DNA from: Bog-473 sp963782415
Lineage (GTDB): Bacteria > Actinomycetota > Acidimicrobiia > Acidimicrobiales > RAAP-2
Length of the DNA stretch: 64,000 nucleotides
Direction: 5' to 3'
Assembly (NCBI GenBank): GCA_963782415.1
Contig: CAWAJT010000004.1
Location: 248,001 to 312,000 of the forward strand
In this document: positions 1 through 8,326 of the stretch, in pieces
How the letters are laid out: each line of letters begins with the position of its first letter
How positions within the stretch are numbered: the stretch's first letter is position 1
Notes under the pieces: generated by a model
What the model saw: the letters and a program-made list of their open reading frames with translations, nothing else
What the model was told of the DNA's origin: nothing
Database searches by the model: none
Made by a program: the position numbers and the translations under genes

Positions 1-248
1 CCGGCGTCGCCGCTCTCGACCAGTGTCTGATTCGACGCCGTCGACCTCGACGCGTAGTGCACCGACCACGCATGGGTGGTGGCGAGGGCATCGTGGTAGA
101 GGGTGGATGCATTCGCTCCGGCGTTGGCGGTGGCGGCCGCACCGGCCGGCGGGACCTCCAGCGCCATGCCCGCAATCGCCATGCCCGCAATCGCCATGCC
201 GGCGGCACTTGCTCTCAGCACGCCGACCACCAGCCTCTTCGCGAGCAC
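1..248 (-). CDS. Secreted protein of unknown function, 3' end beyond window
   Basis: An open frame runs from a GTG at 248 off the left edge, about 82 codons. A GGGAGG Shine-Dalgarno-like stretch lies about 7 bases before the GTG. The N-terminus is basic (LAKR), then strongly hydrophobic and Ala/Gly/Met-rich to about residue 40, as in a signal peptide or membrane anchor. The sequence after it begins STLYHDALATTHAWSVHYAS, which suggests an exported protein, but I cannot name a family. The gene is divergent from recA and has its own start about 390 bp from it. The missing C-terminus prevents a functional call. Confidence 0.6.
   Translation of the reverse strand, partial: MLAKRLVVGVLRASAAGMAIAGMAIAGMALEVPPAGAAATANAGANASTLYHDALATTHAWSVHYASRSTASNQTLVESGDA
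166..195. repeat. 15-bp perfect tandem duplication in the signal peptide
   Basis: The 15-mer ATGCCCGCAATCGCC occurs twice in succession (166-180 and 181-195), followed by a partial third copy. Read on the minus strand it keeps frame and encodes a repeated MAIAG unit in the hydrophobic core of the exported protein, so it only lengthens the signal sequence. Confidence 0.85.
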
Positions 249-458
249 TTCCGATCCTCCCTTTGTCCCGTCCCCGCCCGGGGGGCCGTCAGCTTCGCAT
301 GGACGCGGCAGCCCTTCTGGTCACCGACCCAGTCAAGCCCGGGTCGCCGATCCGGTGATAGTTCGCTGGCCGGCGCGCCATGCGCCAGAGGACGGACGAC
401 CGTTCTCTGGAGCCTCCGGGCGGTCGGGGAGCACCGCAGAGAAAGGGTCCACACTCTA

Positions 459-472
459 CGAACACATGTTCG
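459..472 (+). promoter_or_regulatory. SOS box (LexA operator) of recA
   Basis: CGAACACATGTTCG matches 13 of 14 positions of the Gram-positive/actinobacterial LexA site (CGAAC-N4-GTTYC). It lies 163 bp before the recA start, with TATGCT at 474-479 as a possible -10 element just downstream. This predicts DNA-damage induction of recA. The rest of the 249-634 intergenic stretch shows no convincing gene. Confidence 0.85.
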
Positions 473-634
473 TTATGCTGCCATCGGCAGCGCAGGCGGG
501 GTCGTCACACCCCCGCCGTAAGGTCAGCACACGGTGCCGATCAGGCTCGGGCACAGATGGCACAGGGTCGCACGGATCACGGTCCGACGGGTCCCACCAC
601 AAGTCGCAGCAACACACTCACAGAGGAGAGAGGG

Positions 635-1690
635 ATGGCAGAAGCGGAACGGGAGAAGGCGCTGGACGCCGCACTGGGCCAGATCGAGAAGCAGTTCGGC
701 AAGGGCTCGGTCATGCGCATGGGCGACAACCTGTCGATGAACATCGAATCCATCCCCACCGGTGCGCTCTCCTTGGACCTGGCGTTGGGCATCGGCGGTC
801 TCCCCCGAGGTCGCATCGTGGAGATCTACGGTCCAGAGTCGTCTGGAAAGTCGACGCTGGCCATGCACGCGGTGGCCGAAGCACAGCGCAACGGCGGCAT
901 CTGCGCCTACGTCGACGCCGAGCACGCCATGGACCCGGTCTACGCCCGGGCCATCGGGGTCAACGTCGATGACCTCTTGATTTCACAGCCGGACACCGGT
1001 GAGCAGGCGCTTGAGATCGCCGACATGCTGATCCGCTCCGGTGCGCTCGACGTCTTGGTCATCGACTCGGTGGCGGCCCTGACACCACGGGCCGAGATCG
1101 AGGGAGACATGGGTGACACCCATGTGGGTCTCCAGGCGCGGCTTATGTCCCAGGCGCTGCGCAAACTGACGGGGACCTTGTCGAAGTCGAGCACCATCGC
1201 GATCTTCATCAACCAGCTCCGGGAGAAGATCGGTGTGATGTACGGCAGCCCCGAGGTCACGCCGGGAGGCCGCGCGTTGAAGTTCTACTCGTCGGTTCGG
1301 TTGGACATCCGCCGCATTGAAGCGATCAAGGACGGGGCCGACGTGGTCGGCAACCGCACGAGGGTGAAGGTCGTCAAGAACAAGTGCTCGGCACCGTTCA
1401 AACAGGCCGAGTTCGACATTATGTACGGCAAGGGCATCAGCCGCGAGGGGTCGCTCCTCGACGTCGCGGTCGACCTCGGGTTCGTCAAGAAGTCGGGCGC
1501 CTGGTTCACCTATGAAGGGGAGCAGCTCGGCCAGGGCCGGGAGAACGTCAAGACCTTCTTGGTGGAGAACCCGCAGCTGATGGCCGAGATCAACGACCGG
1601 GTACGCGAGTGCCTGGCCCCGAAGGACGAAGACCTCGTACTCGACGATGCGATCGATCCGGACGACGTCCCGATCTCACTCGACTCCTAG
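635..1690 (+). CDS. recA: Recombinase RecA
   Basis: 351 residues, normal length for bacterial RecA. RecA forms ATP-dependent filaments on single-stranded DNA, drives strand exchange and triggers LexA self-cleavage. Visible features: Walker A GPESSGKST (residues 66-74), Walker B around LDVLVIDSVAAL, the L2 region NQLREKIGVMYG followed by PGGRALKF, and an acidic C-terminal tail. The ATG at 635 is chosen because GAGGAGAG lies just upstream and the protein then begins MAEAEREKAL as in relatives; longer in-frame extensions are low-complexity. The SOS box at 459-472 predicts LexA control. Many actinobacteria have recX directly downstream; here a methyltransferase follows instead. Confidence 0.98.
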   Translation: MAEAEREKALDAALGQIEKQFGKGSVMRMGDNLSMNIESIPTGALSLDLALGIGGLPRGRIVEIYGPESSGKSTLAMHAVAEAQRNGGICAYVDAEHAMDPVYARAIGVNVDDLLISQPDTGEQALEIADMLIRSGALDVLVIDSVAALTPRAEIEGDMGDTHVGLQARLMSQALRKLTGTLSKSSTIAIFINQLREKIGVMYGSPEVTPGGRALKFYSSVRLDIRRIEAIKDGADVVGNRTRVKVVKNKCSAPFKQAEFDIMYGKGISREGSLLDVAVDLGFVKKSGAWFTYEGEQLGQGRENVKTFLVENPQLMAEINDRVRECLAPKDEDLVLDDAIDPDDVPISLDS

Positions 1691-1718
1691 CAACACCCAC
1701 CTCACACGGCTTCGGAGC

Positions 1719-1759
1719 CTCCGGACTCGCCCCTCTTCCCTGGGCGCAAGAGTCCGGAG
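1719..1759 (+). terminator. Candidate recA terminator hairpin
   Basis: CTCCGGACTC (1719-1728) and GAGTCCGGAG (1750-1759) form a perfect 10-bp inverted repeat around a 21-nt loop, 28 bp after the recA stop. No U-tract follows, so an intrinsic terminator of actinobacterial type is possible but not proven. Confidence 0.5.
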
Positions 1760-1769
1760 CGCTTCGCGT

Positions 1770-1795
1770 CTGGACCACGGCGCGCCGTGGTCCAG
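1770..1795. repeat. 26-bp perfect palindrome between recA and the methyltransferase
   Basis: CTGGACCACGGCG (1770-1782) is followed immediately by its exact reverse complement (1783-1795), giving a loopless 13-bp stem. It ends 14 bp before the next start codon. It could be a second recA terminator, a leader hairpin of the methyltransferase, or a protein-binding site. Confidence 0.7.
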
Positions 1796-1809
1796 AGCAG
1801 AATGGGCTG

Positions 1810-2727
1810 ATGTCGCCGAGCGAATGGAAGCAACGGGCCTATCGGGTCCTCGACCGCTACGTTCCCACCGTTCCGTTCCGCTATTTGCCGCCGAAGCAGT
1901 CTGTGCGTTTCGCCTTCAACGTCGTCCTCGACCGCGAGCCCGACGCCGACGGCGGCGCCGAGTACGTCCAGAAGCTCGAGGACGGCGAGCTTTCCCGCCA
2001 CGGCGTGGCCGAGGCCTTGGCTCACTCCGAGGAGTTCCGCCGCCGGGTGCCAATCGGCGACGTGCTGCTCTCGATGCACGTCAGTCGCAGTCACTTCGTG
2101 TCGGGCTTGCCACCGGCAGCGCGCATTCTGGACCTCGGCGGGACCCACCAGGGGCTGCCCGACGGCGCCCTGGTGCATCTCGGCTATCCCTACCCCTTCG
2201 AGCGCCTGGTTGTGGTCGACCTTCCGGCTGACGAACGCGACGCCATCTACCGGGGGGGCTCGACGGGTGAGACCGTGCACTCTGAGCTCGGTCCGGTCGA
2301 GTTCGCGTTCCACTCCATGGTCGACCTCAGCCGCTACGAGGACGCGTCGTTCGACCTCGTCTACAGCGGGCAGACGATTGAGCACGTGAGCGCATCAGAC
2401 GGCGACGCGGTGGCACGCGAGGCTTTCCGCGTCTTGGTTCCCGGCGGCTGGTTCTGTGTCGACACACCGAACGGGCCATTGTGGCGGTTGCGCTCCGAAG
2501 AGCTGATGAACCATGACCACCAGATCGAGTACGCCGCGGGCGAGCTGGTGGCCAAGCTCGAAAGGGCTGGTTTCGAGGTGACTGAATGCAAGGGCCTCAA
2601 CCTGATGCGACGCGGCGCGGTGGCCGGTGTCTTCGACGAGGCCGAGGCCAGCGCGCATCCGGGTGTGTTCGCTGCAGTCGAGTCGTGCCTCTTGCTCGCG
2701 GTCGTGGCGAGAAAGCCGCAGAGATAA
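1810..2727 (+). CDS. DUF4214-like/SAM-dependent methyltransferase
   Basis: 305 residues. The N-terminal part (about 32-80) resembles a DUF4214 module (FNVVLDREPDADGG, EALAHSEEFRRR). It is followed by a class I SAM methyltransferase fold: motif I ILDLGGTHQG near residue 109, an acidic strand end VVVDLP, motif IV-like SFDLVYSGQTIEHV, and PGGWFCVDTPNG. This pairing is common near glycan and polysaccharide genes, but the substrate is unknown. The ATG at 1810 is preferred because upstream in-frame sequence overlaps recA and the palindrome. No clear ribosome binding site is visible. It converges on the DUF3048 lipoprotein 47 bp away. Confidence 0.75.
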   Translation: MSPSEWKQRAYRVLDRYVPTVPFRYLPPKQSVRFAFNVVLDREPDADGGAEYVQKLEDGELSRHGVAEALAHSEEFRRRVPIGDVLLSMHVSRSHFVSGLPPAARILDLGGTHQGLPDGALVHLGYPYPFERLVVVDLPADERDAIYRGGSTGETVHSELGPVEFAFHSMVDLSRYEDASFDLVYSGQTIEHVSASDGDAVAREAFRVLVPGGWFCVDTPNGPLWRLRSEELMNHDHQIEYAAGELVAKLERAGFEVTECKGLNLMRRGAVAGVFDEAEASAHPGVFAAVESCLLLAVVARKPQR

Positions 2728-2774
2728 GAACGAGCGAGGTCAGGGAGGCGGAAAGTGGCCGCGACGAAGACGCC

Positions 2775-3851
2775 TCAAGGCGTCGAGGACGCCATGATGG
2801 TGTTCGGTACCAGTTCGACCCAGGTCTGGCCCGGTTGCATGGGGATGGGCACGCCGAAGGCGTTGACGAACTGTGTGGGTGAGCCGAGCGTGGACCGGTG
2901 CCACGTGGCCGGGATGGCGAAGCCATTGCGGTAGACGACGGCCGTGCCGCTGGCGTCGGGGTACAGGTCGGCCTGGACCTCCTTGCCGCCCTGGTTGTTC
3001 TCGAGCCAGGGGCCGTAGCTGATCTGGACGTACTGCACCACGACGTTGGCGGCCTGGTTCTGGACGTTGTTGGCCAGCATGTCCGGCGTGGTGCCGTTGT
3101 AGAAGCGCAGGAACGTGTCGGTGGCCTTATTCCACTTCCAGGTGACATTCGAGGTGCTTGAGAAGTTGATGTTGACGCTCGACACGGCGGTGCCCCCGGG
3201 CGGGATCGTGTCCGAATAGGCGAAGAGGGGCGACGGTGGCGTCGTCATGGTCTGGTGTGTGCCGTAGACGATGGCGGTCGAGGTGTAGTCCGAGTCGGGT
3301 GACACGTGGCCGGCCGGGTGGATCATCAGCGAGTTACTGCTCCCGATGTCGACGTTGACAACGGGTGACGCGTTGATGTTCGCGATCACGGGGTTGATAC
3401 CGCCCACATGGGCCAGCAGCGGGTTGCCCAACTGTCCCAAAATGCCGATGTCAATGTTGCGAGCGGAGCGGACGGGGCCGATGAGCGCTGCATCCTGGCA
3501 CTGGAACACGGCGGCGTAGCGGGTGATGCCGCCCTCGACGGGCTCCTCGAATATGACATCGGCCTTGTCGAGCCCCGACTGGGGCCGCCCCGCGGGATAG
3601 TTGTCGATCTTCACCGCCATGGCTGGTCGCTGCGGGACTGTTCCGCTCGGCGCTGGTGCGCCCGTCAGGGGACAGGCGGGTGGCGGCGCCGTACTCGTTG
3701 TGGTGGTCGGCTTGACCTTTGCGGCCGCCTCGTGCTGGGGAGGGCCCGACGAGCAGGCGCTCAAGAGCAAGCCGGTGAGTCCTGCGGTCGCCAGCACGCT
3801 CCAGGCGAGCGGGTGCCGCACCCTGGAACGGTGAGTGTCTGCTGTGGGCAT
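2775..3851 (-). CDS. DUF3048 domain lipoprotein (YerB-like)
   Basis: 358 residues from the ATG at 3851. A basic start (HRSRVRH) leads to a hydrophobic segment ending in the lipobox LLSAC with Cys33, then a Thr/Pro linker: a lipoprotein signal. The mature part has DUF3048 features, including AMAVKIDNYPAGRPQSGLDK, ADVIFEEPVEGGITRYAAVF, IGPVRSARNIDI and a C-terminal segment PGQTWVELVPN. DUF3048 proteins sit on the outer face of the membrane; their biochemical role is not settled. A 7-bp hairpin (2769-2784) straddles the stop and may end transcription of both convergent genes. Confidence 0.85.
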   Translation of the reverse strand: MPTADTHRSRVRHPLAWSVLATAGLTGLLLSACSSGPPQHEAAAKVKPTTTTSTAPPPACPLTGAPAPSGTVPQRPAMAVKIDNYPAGRPQSGLDKADVIFEEPVEGGITRYAAVFQCQDAALIGPVRSARNIDIGILGQLGNPLLAHVGGINPVIANINASPVVNVDIGSSNSLMIHPAGHVSPDSDYTSTAIVYGTHQTMTTPPSPLFAYSDTIPPGGTAVSSVNINFSSTSNVTWKWNKATDTFLRFYNGTTPDMLANNVQNQAANVVVQYVQISYGPWLENNQGGKEVQADLYPDASGTAVVYRNGFAIPATWHRSTLGSPTQFVNAFGVPIPMQPGQTWVELVPNTIMASSTP

Positions 3852-3941
3852 CGCTGGGGGTCGATCGTACGGGGGCGGGGCCTGCAAGTGGTGGCATCCC
3901 CACCCGGCGCGCACCGTGCACCTGGTCAGAGTACGGAAGCG

Positions 3942-5645
3942 CTAGGCAGCAGGCGTGCCCGCCGCCGTGCCCGCCGACGCGGCACTTCCGGTGTAGACGG
4001 CGGACCAGTTGCCGGTCGAGCTTCCGAAGGACGTGGCGGGACCGAGCCCGAAGCGGCCGTACACGTTCTCCATGGCGCGGCGAATGACCTCGGTCACGCC
4101 CGGGATGGCTGGGACGACGACGTTGGGCGGAATGGCGCCGGTGTTGCCCAGCAGGGACACGTAGCTGGCAGATCCGCTGGCGAGCACGCCGCCACCCTTC
4201 CCGGGTGCGGTGTAGTAGGTGATGTCGGACCAATTGGATTGGCCCGGGACCGGCGAGTGCGCCAGCACGTCGGCGTTGCGCGGGCCGGGGAGCGAGGGCA
4301 CGTAGCGGTCGTACTCACCGAGGATGACGGTGGGAAAGGTCTGGCCGTCGGTCAGGTTGCACCCGTCGAAGAACCACGACGACGCATCGGTCACGACCAT
4401 GTCCGCCTTGGCTCCCACCGACTGATACATGGATCCGATGAGGGTCGACTCGGGCTGATTCACCGGCGCCTGGCCCCAGTTGACGGTGGTGAGCTCCGGC
4501 TGCTGCTGGGCCATCGGGTCCTCGGCGGCGTCCTTGTAGCAGACCTCCAGGCGGTTCGGGCCGACGGAGGTCGATTGGAGACGGATCTGGCGGTAACAGG
4601 CGTTGGCGCCCAGGAAGGCGAGATTCACCCCGCCGATGTTGGCCGTGGCCGCGCCTTGGCGCATCTGCTGGGACCAGTACTCGTCGTGGCCCATGCTGAA
4701 CAGGCAGTGGTGGTTCTTCAAGAGCTGCGGTCGGGCGTGAAGGTCGACGTCGGTCCAGTAGGTCATGTCCAGGCCCAGGCTTTCGAGGTGGAAGATCAAG
4801 GGCAGTTCGTTGCCCACGAAATCGGCGGCGCCAGAAGCCCAGGTCTGCGGGTATGGACGGTCGAAGGACACGGCGCGAGCGCGGTTGGCAAACGTGGCCC
4901 GACCCGATGTGTCGGGTCCGTAGTACAAGCTGGTTCCGCCCCACAGGTTGTAGGCCTGCCAGGTCGTGACGCTGTTCTGCATGACGTAGGCGGCGTGGGA
5001 GGTGTCGTCGCGGACGGTGAGCGGGACGAATTGCTCCTCGCCGCCATCACCGACGAGCTTGAGGAGATAGCAGCCGGGTGGCCAGGCCTTCGTGATGTTC
5101 AGCGTCAGCGTGGGTGACCACGGGCACGTGACGGTGCCGATGCCAGGCGCCACCTCTGGCGCGGCCTGCACCTTGGCGGCGACGAAGTCCGTCTGCATGA
5201 CGAGGCGGCCGCCGAGGCCCTGGTAGTAGCCCATCCGGTACGCCTGGATCTGGACGGCGCGCGCCGTGGTGCTGACGAACACGGCGACGTCGTCGCCGGG
5301 GACGGCGCTGACCTGGCTGGCGAACCCTTCGAGCGCGTGGTCGGGTTGGTTGTGATTGCAGATCCAGTTCAAGGTGCCGGTCTTGGCGTTCTCTGCGATC
5401 AGCCAGGGCGCCGTCGGAACCGTGACGCCGCTCGCCACCCTCTTGTTCACGACGGCGGCGCGCGACGATCTTCGGTGCTTGGCCGTGGCCGGGACACGAT
5501 GCTTCTGCCGTCGGTCGAGACGCGACGCACCGGCGACCCCGGCGGCACCGAGCGCGGAAAGCTGTAGGAACTGGCGGCGATCGATGGAGCGCCCGGCCGA
5601 CGTGGGGGCACGATCGGAGCCACCATCCGGCGGGACGGGCTGCAC
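3942..5645 (-). CDS. Tat-exported DMF-amidase large-subunit-like protein
   Basis: 567 residues from a GTG at 5645. The N-terminus carries a twin-arginine signal (SIDRRQFLQLSALGAAGVAG). The body resembles the C-terminal domain family of N,N-dimethylformamidase beta subunit: QAYRMGYYQGLGGRLV, YVMQNSVTTWQAYNLWGG, SFDRPY, WTDVDLHARPQLLKNH, FSMGHDEYWSQQMRQG and GVNLAFLGANACYRQIR. Members of this family are often exported proteins of unknown substrate, and amidase activity is not established here. In-frame GTGs at 5717 and 5714 would give a 46-residue leader before the arginines; 5645 gives a more typical Tat n-region, though no good ribosome binding site marks any of them. Confidence 0.8.
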   Translation of the reverse strand: MQPVPPDGGSDRAPTSAGRSIDRRQFLQLSALGAAGVAGASRLDRRQKHRVPATAKHRRSSRAAVVNKRVASGVTVPTAPWLIAENAKTGTLNWICNHNQPDHALEGFASQVSAVPGDDVAVFVSTTARAVQIQAYRMGYYQGLGGRLVMQTDFVAAKVQAAPEVAPGIGTVTCPWSPTLTLNITKAWPPGCYLLKLVGDGGEEQFVPLTVRDDTSHAAYVMQNSVTTWQAYNLWGGTSLYYGPDTSGRATFANRARAVSFDRPYPQTWASGAADFVGNELPLIFHLESLGLDMTYWTDVDLHARPQLLKNHHCLFSMGHDEYWSQQMRQGAATANIGGVNLAFLGANACYRQIRLQSTSVGPNRLEVCYKDAAEDPMAQQQPELTTVNWGQAPVNQPESTLIGSMYQSVGAKADMVVTDASSWFFDGCNLTDGQTFPTVILGEYDRYVPSLPGPRNADVLAHSPVPGQSNWSDITYYTAPGKGGGVLASGSASYVSLLGNTGAIPPNVVVPAIPGVTEVIRRAMENVYGRFGLGPATSFGSSTGNWSAVYTGSAASAGTAAGTPAA

Positions 5646-5730
5646 AGGATCAGTGTACCCACGCGCCCCCGTTGCAGCCTGGGCGGGCTTCGGTAACGGT
5701 GGGGCTCGCGCCACCACCTACCATTCGTTC

Positions 5731-6393
5731 GTGAGCTGGGCCCGCTCCCTTCCCGCACCGCTGCGGCGACCCCTGTCACGTCTCGTCCACGCGGCGTGGG
5801 AAGGAGCAGCCGAACTGGGGGCAATCGGCCCGAACGATCCTCGCGGGCAGCGCTTCGGGCGGATGGGCGCCGGCGCCTGCCTCCTCTTCCCCCAGGGCTC
5901 CCTTTACAACGAGCACCTCATTCACATTGGGTCCGAGACGATCGTCGGCCCCGGTGCCTCCATCTCGGCGGGCATGGCTCCCGGACAGATCATGCCGACC
6001 GATCCGGTGGTGTCGATCGGCAGCCGGTGCCTCATCGGGCGCGGCTCGCACATCGTGGGCCACTGGGAAATCGTGATCGGCGACGACATCCAGACGGGGC
6101 CCTACGTGTACATCACCGACCAGAACCACACCTTCGAGGACCCCGTCGAGCCGATCGGGCGCCAATGGCCCACCGAGTCCCCCGTGCGCATCGGCTCGGG
6201 TAGCTGGTTGGGGGCCAACGCGGTAATCCTGCCGGGCGCGCAGATCGGCGAGCACGTCGTCGTCGCTGCCGGCGCTGTCGTGCGCGGCGAGATCCCGGAT
6301 CGCTGCGTCGTGGCCGGGGTGCCAGCGCGGATTGTCAAGCGCTGGGTGGAAGGCGCGGGCTGGGTGTCCGAGAACGACGTCTCCCTGTCATGA
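5731..6393 (+). CDS. Hexapeptide-repeat acyltransferase (LbH family)
   Basis: 220 residues. Left-handed beta-helix acyltransferase of the maltose/galactoside O-acetyltransferase group: repeated [IV]G-rich hexapeptides (IGSETIVGPGASIS, VSIGSRCLIGRGSHIVG, VRIGSGSWLGANAVILPGA) and the typical ending AGAVVRGEIPDRCVVAGVPARIVKRW. The ITDQNHTFEDP loop holds the probable catalytic His. It should transfer an acetyl or similar group from acyl-CoA to a sugar or other acceptor. The GTG at 5731 is the likely start. The stop overlaps the serB start (ATGA). Confidence 0.85.
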   Translation: MSWARSLPAPLRRPLSRLVHAAWEGAAELGAIGPNDPRGQRFGRMGAGACLLFPQGSLYNEHLIHIGSETIVGPGASISAGMAPGQIMPTDPVVSIGSRCLIGRGSHIVGHWEIVIGDDIQTGPYVYITDQNHTFEDPVEPIGRQWPTESPVRIGSGSWLGANAVILPGAQIGEHVVVAAGAVVRGEIPDRCVVAGVPARIVKRWVEGAGWVSENDVSLS

Positions 6394-7598
6394 CCGATGC
6401 GCCCTCGCCGTATCTCGTGACGGTGAGCGGGCAGGACGGCCCCGGCATTTCGGCGCGGTTGTTCGGCGCGCTGGCTGAGCGCGGTGTGCAGGTGGACGAC
6501 GTGGAGCAGGTGCGCGTGCACGGCCGGCTCCTCCTGTGCGTGGAGGCGGACATGGTGCCGGCGGAGGTTGAGCCGGTGCGTGCTCTCCTGACGCAGCGTT
6601 TCAGCGAGGCCGGCGTCGACGTGATGGTCGACACACTGCTGGAAGCGGACGTTCGTCAGGTGGAGATGGTCGAGGGGCACCTCGTCACGTTGCTCGCGCC
6701 GGACGTCGACGCGGCGACGTTGGAGACGGTGTCCGGCGCCATTGCGCGCTGCGGCGGCAACATCGAGCGGATCGTACGCCTGGCGTCGTACCCGGTGCAC
6801 AGCTACGAGCTGGCGGTAGCCGGCGCTGACGTCGACTGCCTGCGGCGGGCGCTGGCCGAGGCGGCTGCGCGTTGCCAGGTCGATGTCGCGGTCCAGTCGG
6901 CCGGACTGCACCGCCGGGCCAAGCACCTGATCGTCTTCGACGCCGACTCCACGCTCGTGCAAGGGGAAATGATCGACCTACTGGCGGAGCGCGGCGGGTG
7001 CGGGGCGGAAGTGGCCGCCGTCACCGCGGCGGCCATGGCGGGTGAGGTCGACTTCACCGACGCGTTGCGCAAGCGGGTACGTCTGCTGGCCGGACTGCGG
7101 GAGGCAGACCTCGAGGCGGTGCGCGAGAGCATCGTCTTGACGCCGGGCGCTCGCACCCTCGTGCGCACACTCAAGCGCCTCGGCTACGAGCTGGCCGTGG
7201 TCAGCGGCGGCTTCACGCAGGTGATCGCCCCTCTCGTGGCTGATCTCGGTATCGACCACCTCAGCGCCAACGTGCTGGGCGTCGAGGAGGGCGTGGTCAC
7301 GGGCGAGCTGGACGGACCGATTATCGACCGGGCGGGCAAGGCGGCAGCCCTTGTGCTCTTCGCCGAGGCAGCGGGCGTTCCGCTCGCGCGCACCATCGCG
7401 GTCGGCGATGGGGCCAACGACATCGACATGCTCGCCGCCGCCGGATTCGGCATCGCCTTCAACGCCAAGCCGGTTGTGCGCGAGGCAGCGGACACCGCTC
7501 TCAGTGTCCCGTACCTCGACGCCATCCTCTACCTGCTCGGTATCTCGCGCCGCGAGGTCGAGTTGGCCGACCGGCTCGAACGGGACGGCCCGTCGTGA
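6390..7598 (+). CDS. serB: Phosphoserine phosphatase SerB with N-terminal ACT domains
   Basis: 402 residues; hydrolyses O-phospho-L-serine to serine, the last step of serine biosynthesis. The N-terminus has an ACT domain (about 8-80, VTVSGQDGPGISARLFGAL), then a second ACT-like segment (about 95-170). The HAD phosphatase domain begins with the catalytic DxDST motif in VFDADSTLVQGE (nucleophile Asp184), followed by VVSGGF and the metal-binding GDGANDIDM. This two-part architecture matches actinobacterial SerB. ATG overlaps the acyltransferase stop (ATGA), and its own stop overlaps the next gene (GTGA), so the three genes are probably one operon. Confidence 0.95.
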   Translation: MTDAPSPYLVTVSGQDGPGISARLFGALAERGVQVDDVEQVRVHGRLLLCVEADMVPAEVEPVRALLTQRFSEAGVDVMVDTLLEADVRQVEMVEGHLVTLLAPDVDAATLETVSGAIARCGGNIERIVRLASYPVHSYELAVAGADVDCLRRALAEAAARCQVDVAVQSAGLHRRAKHLIVFDADSTLVQGEMIDLLAERGGCGAEVAAVTAAAMAGEVDFTDALRKRVRLLAGLREADLEAVRESIVLTPGARTLVRTLKRLGYELAVVSGGFTQVIAPLVADLGIDHLSANVLGVEEGVVTGELDGPIIDRAGKAAALVLFAEAAGVPLARTIAVGDGANDIDMLAAAGFGIAFNAKPVVREAADTALSVPYLDAILYLLGISRREVELADRLERDGPS

Positions 7599-8278
7599 CC
7601 ACGCTCGCCCAGGGCGAGCAGGGGAGGGCGGCGGACAACCGCGGGGACCGGCCGCTCCTCCGGGGCTGGCTGCACGCCGGCGCGTTCGTCGCTTGGCTGG
7701 TGGGAGGCCCCTTCCTCATTGCTGCCGCGCCCGACGCCTGGGCGACGACCGCGTTGGCGGTCTACGTGGCGGGCATGCTCGTCATGTTCGGGACGAGCGC
7801 CGCCTTCCACCGCTTTCGCTGGTCGGCACCGGCCTGGCGCCGAATGCGGCGCGCCGACCACAGCGCGATCTTCGTGGGTATTGCCGCCACCTCCACGGCT
7901 GTGGCTGGGCTGGCGCTGCGAGGGTGGGCCCAAATACTGGTGCTCACCATGGTCTGGGCCGGCGCCGCGGTGGGGATCGCGCTGCGGCAGTTTTTCCTCG
8001 ACGCGCCGCAATGGGTCGTCGCCGTCCCCTACGTGGTCGTCGGATGGTGTCCCGTCATTGTGGCACCGCAACTGGTGCGGAGCCTCGGATGGGCTGGCTT
8101 CGGTTTGATGCTGGGGGCAGGCGCCGCGTACACGGCAGGCGCCCTCGTGTACGCGCGCAAACACCCTGACCCGTGGCCGCGCGTGTTCGGATTTCACGAG
8201 GTCTTCCATGCCTGCACCCTGGTAGGTGCGGGGTTGTTCGCCTACCTCGTCGCATTCATTGCCCTACCGAGGTACTGA
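7595..8278 (+). CDS. Hemolysin III/PAQR-like membrane protein
   Basis: 227 residues, with about seven hydrophobic segments after a 20-residue polar start. The conserved histidines of the hemolysin III (TrhA/PAQR) family are present: FHRFRW after TM2, the ADHSAIF segment, and HEVFHACTL near the C-terminus. Family members are integral membrane proteins, in some bacteria linked to membrane-energy homeostasis; pore formation is not generally shown. The GTG overlaps the serB stop, indicating translational coupling. The end converges on the HNH gene 48 bp away. Confidence 0.85.
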   Translation: MTTLAQGEQGRAADNRGDRPLLRGWLHAGAFVAWLVGGPFLIAAAPDAWATTALAVYVAGMLVMFGTSAAFHRFRWSAPAWRRMRRADHSAIFVGIAATSTAVAGLALRGWAQILVLTMVWAGAAVGIALRQFFLDAPQWVVAVPYVVVGWCPVIVAPQLVRSLGWAGFGLMLGAGAAYTAGALVYARKHPDPWPRVFGFHEVFHACTLVGAGLFAYLVAFIALPRY

Positions 8279-8326
8279 ACCACGCTGAGCGGAGTCGTCC
8301 GGCCGGCACGATTGCCCTTCAGGAGC

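Noticed and set aside
3408..5117. Long plus-strand open frame antisense to the DUF3048 and DMF-amidase-like genes
   Set aside because: Gly/Arg/Val-rich translation with no motif; it spans two real minus-strand genes and their gap, as GC-rich antisense frames do.
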